Assembly: GCF_030433715.1 (NCBI RefSeq)
Contig: NZ_JAROCC010000003.1
Coordinates: 225,836-289,835 of the forward strand
Direction of reading: 5' to 3'
Length of the DNA: 64,000 nucleotides
From: Sporosarcina highlanderae
GTDB taxonomy: Bacteria; Bacillota; Bacilli; Bacillales_A; Planococcaceae
In this document: positions 62,189-64,000 of the stretch, piece by piece
Layout: every line of letters starts with the position of its first letter
Position numbering within the stretch: the first letter of the stretch is position 1
Notes under the pieces: model-generated
Told to the model about the DNA's origin: nothing
The model's database searches: none
The model's input: only the letters and a program-made list of their open reading frames with translations
Position numbers and translations under genes: made by a program

Positions 62189-63649
62189 ATGGGAAATGAC
62201 CAAAGAGACTTCAGAATAGAAAAATTAAGGACTTTAAAATCAGAGGGGGTTACAGCTTATCCTGAAAAGTTTTCTTTAAACTATGAACTTAATGAGGCAA
62301 CACAACTTGAAGATGGAACTTCCGGAGTTCGGGTTGCCGGAAGAATAATGAGCATTAGAAACTTCAGCAAGTTAAGTTTCATAACGATTTCAAATATCCA
62401 AGGAAGCTTACAACTTCTTTTGAAAAAGGATGAAATTGGTGATGTGCCTTATGATCAATTTCATAATTTATTGGATATAGGAGATTTTATCGGTGCAGAA
62501 GGGCGTATCTACAGTACCAAAACGAATGAAAAAACACTACGTATCGAAAGCTATGTATTCCTTGGAAAGGCGTTAAGAACTCTGCCAGAAAAATGGCACG
62601 GCTTAAGCAATATTGAACTACGATATAGACAACGTTATTTGGATTTATTGATGACGAAAGAGACACAAACTCGTTTACTTGCAAGGAGCAAGATGGTACG
62701 TGCCATTCGCAGATTCTTTGAGGATCGAGAATTTATAGAGGTTGAAACGCCGATTTTACAACACACTTCTTCTGGTGCAATAGCAAAACCATTTAGGACC
62801 TATCACAACGCCTTAGATACCGAATTAAATTTGCGGATTGCACCGGAAACCTATTTAAAGAGGTTAATCGTAGGTGGATTTACCAAAGTATTTGAATTCG
62901 CTAAGTGTTTTAGGAACGAGGGGATTAGTCCTCAACATCTTCAAGAATTTACAATGGTTGAAGGGTATGCCGCATATTGGAATTATGAGGATACAATGGA
63001 ATTAATGCGTGATATGGTTTTGTTTGTATTGGAAAAAACCTTTAGTTCAACTACCATCACTATTCAGGGGAAAACGATAAACTTTTCAGATGAATGGGAA
63101 ATTGCTTCTTTTAGGGGCTTAATCATAAGAGATACTGGCATTGATATTGACCTTTATCCCGATGTTAAAGATTTATATCAGGAAACGTTAAGGAAAAACA
63201 TCGACTTAGACTATTTGGATATTGAATCATTAGGAAGGGGTAATTTTATTGATCTTCTCTACAAGAAAATGTGCCGTCCTCATATAGTTAAGCCTACTTT
63301 CTTAATCAAGCACCCTATTGAACTATCACCATTGGCTAGAGCGAATGATCAAAACCCCGCTGTCACAGATCGGTTCCAATTAGTGGTGAATGGCGCGGAA
63401 ATAATAAATGCCTATTCTGAGCTTGTTGACCCACTTGAGCAAAGGAGAAGGTTGGAGGAGCAGGCACAACTTAAAAATAATGGAGATTTGGAAGCTATGG
63501 AGATGGATGAAGACTATCTAATGGCAATGGAATATGGAATGCCACCAATTTCTGGTTGGGGATTTGGAGTTGAACGGCTGTTAATGGTATTAACGGATAG
63601 TGAAACAGTTAAAGATTGTGTTTTATTTCCATTAACCAAAAAATTATAG
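62189..63649 (+). CDS. lysS: Class II lysyl-tRNA synthetase, diverged second copy
   Basis: The 486-residue protein has an OB-fold anticodon domain (residues 45-140, VRVAGRIMSIRNFSKLSFITI) and the class II core: motif 1 with RSKMVRAIRRFFEDREFIEVETPIL, motif 2 FEFAKCFRNEGISPQHLQEFTMVEGYAAYWNYED, and motif 3 GWGFGVERLLMVLTDSETVKDCVLFP. It differs from housekeeping LysRS at usual positions (SPQHLQEF for THNPEF, GVERL for GIDRL). The main Bacillales lysS lies elsewhere, so this is probably a stress-induced paralogue; lysine charging is inferred from the T-box specifier. GGAG lies 8 bases before the ATG. Confidence 0.9.
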   Translation: MGNDQRDFRIEKLRTLKSEGVTAYPEKFSLNYELNEATQLEDGTSGVRVAGRIMSIRNFSKLSFITISNIQGSLQLLLKKDEIGDVPYDQFHNLLDIGDFIGAEGRIYSTKTNEKTLRIESYVFLGKALRTLPEKWHGLSNIELRYRQRYLDLLMTKETQTRLLARSKMVRAIRRFFEDREFIEVETPILQHTSSGAIAKPFRTYHNALDTELNLRIAPETYLKRLIVGGFTKVFEFAKCFRNEGISPQHLQEFTMVEGYAAYWNYEDTMELMRDMVLFVLEKTFSSTTITIQGKTINFSDEWEIASFRGLIIRDTGIDIDLYPDVKDLYQETLRKNIDLDYLDIESLGRGNFIDLLYKKMCRPHIVKPTFLIKHPIELSPLARANDQNPAVTDRFQLVVNGAEIINAYSELVDPLEQRRRLEEQAQLKNNGDLEAMEMDEDYLMAMEYGMPPISGWGFGVERLLMVLTDSETVKDCVLFPLTKKL

Positions 63650-63759
63650 GGGCCAATAGTGATCTATGGTTAGCTGATGGATGTTAATCCGAGTTATCTT
63701 ATTACTTTTTGGGGAAATGTAAAGATGGGCGGCAAAATCGTCATATTGAATGGATTTCC

Positions 63760-63931
63760 GTTGATTGAAGCGTAAGGCGGCAAGTGCAAAGATGTGCTCA
63801 CAACGCTTCGCTTTTGTTCGCAAAAGCCGTTCTTCGTTACGGCTTTTCCTGCGGGAAAAGCATGAGCTTTGAGACCCCACAGGGCGCACGCCTTTCGCGA
63901 CCGAGGAGGCTCAAGCCATGCCGGCGGAAAC
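63760..63931 (-). repeat. Dispersed imperfect palindromic repeat, copy 3 (reverse orientation, with insertion)
   Basis: It starts GTTGATTGAAGCGTAAGGCG and continues TCCTGCGGGAAAAGCATGAG, GACCCCACAGGGC and GAGGAGGCTCAAGCCATGCC, matching the reverse complement of the copy at 46.2 kb. About 65 extra bases with their own hairpins (AAAAGCCGTTCTTCGTTACGGCTTTT type) are inserted, and the far end is altered. Confidence 0.7.
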
Positions 63932-63940
63932 ATACTAACA

Positions 63941-63988
63941 TTAGTAGTGCAGACCATGGCCATGGTTTGTGCTACTATTTTTTTATAG
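63941..63988 (+). terminator. Intrinsic terminator at the right edge
   Basis: AGTAGTGCAGACCATGG pairs with CCATGGTTTGTGCTACT, an almost perfect 17-bp stem, followed by ATTTTTTTATA. It may end the lysS2 transcript, with the repeat inside the transcript. Confidence 0.8.
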
Positions 63989-64000
63989 TAGAAGTGAAGG

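Overview
The window looks like chromosome of an endospore-forming, low-GC Gram-positive bacterium of the order Bacillales. Sporosarcina or a close relative in the Planococcaceae is the best fit, inferred from gene order and protein sequences; no 16S gene is present. Two alpha/beta-type spore proteins with sigma-G promoters support sporulation. Most of the window follows the gene order of the Bacillus subtilis ytfP/ytgP to ytxK region.

Layout. 1-9.4 kb: flavoprotein (partial), lipid flippase-like protein, pseudouridine synthase, small DeoR-type regulator, PepV, D-amino acid aminotransferase, NERD-like protein, TrmB, lactonase YtnP and YtzB. 9.5-18.8 kb: M42 peptidase, YjjX-type NTPase, lipoprotein, YtpQ, YtpR, SftA, MurC, and the sigma-B-type ytxG-ytxH pair. 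18.9-23.9 kb: chorismate mutase/DAHP synthase, CcpA, and the acuA-acuB-acuC operon. 24-27.9 kb: an accessory block (Nudix, FosB, gene debris, small membrane proteins, acyl-CoA thioesterase-like hydrolase) that separates acuABC from its usual divergent partner acsA. 28-34 kb: acsA, a class A penicillin-binding protein with a repetitive tail, and a TnpB-only IS200/IS605-type element. 34.3-49.4 kb: T-box/tyrS, ku and ligD, a lipoprotein, rpsD with a long leader, dgcP, megL, a free Met-sulfoxide reductase, ezrA, nifZ-thiI and two tandem SASP genes. 49.5-56.9 kb: acyl-CoA synthetase, rarD, sppA, yteJ, tpx, ytxK, and dapA behind a lysine riboswitch. 57-64 kb: a second accessory region with a lipoprotein, two unrelated ECF sigma/anti-sigma pairs, and a T-box-controlled, diverged class II lysyl-tRNA synthetase.

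How the genes fit together. AcuA acetylates and AcuC deacetylates AcsA, with CcpA as global carbon regulator nearby. NifZ supplies sulfur to ThiI. Ku and LigD form a two-protein end-joining system with sigma-G-like promoters between them. Lysine supply is sensed twice: free lysine by the riboswitch before dapA, and uncharged tRNA-Lys by the T-box before the second lysyl-tRNA synthetase.

The most unusual structures are short intergenic arrays with a conserved 12-bp core repeated about every 21 bp (about two helical turns). They lie at 35.96, 49.42 and 55.42 kb, each directly after a transcription terminator. A dispersed imperfect palindromic repeat of about 130 bp is also present at five places, three long copies and two fragments.
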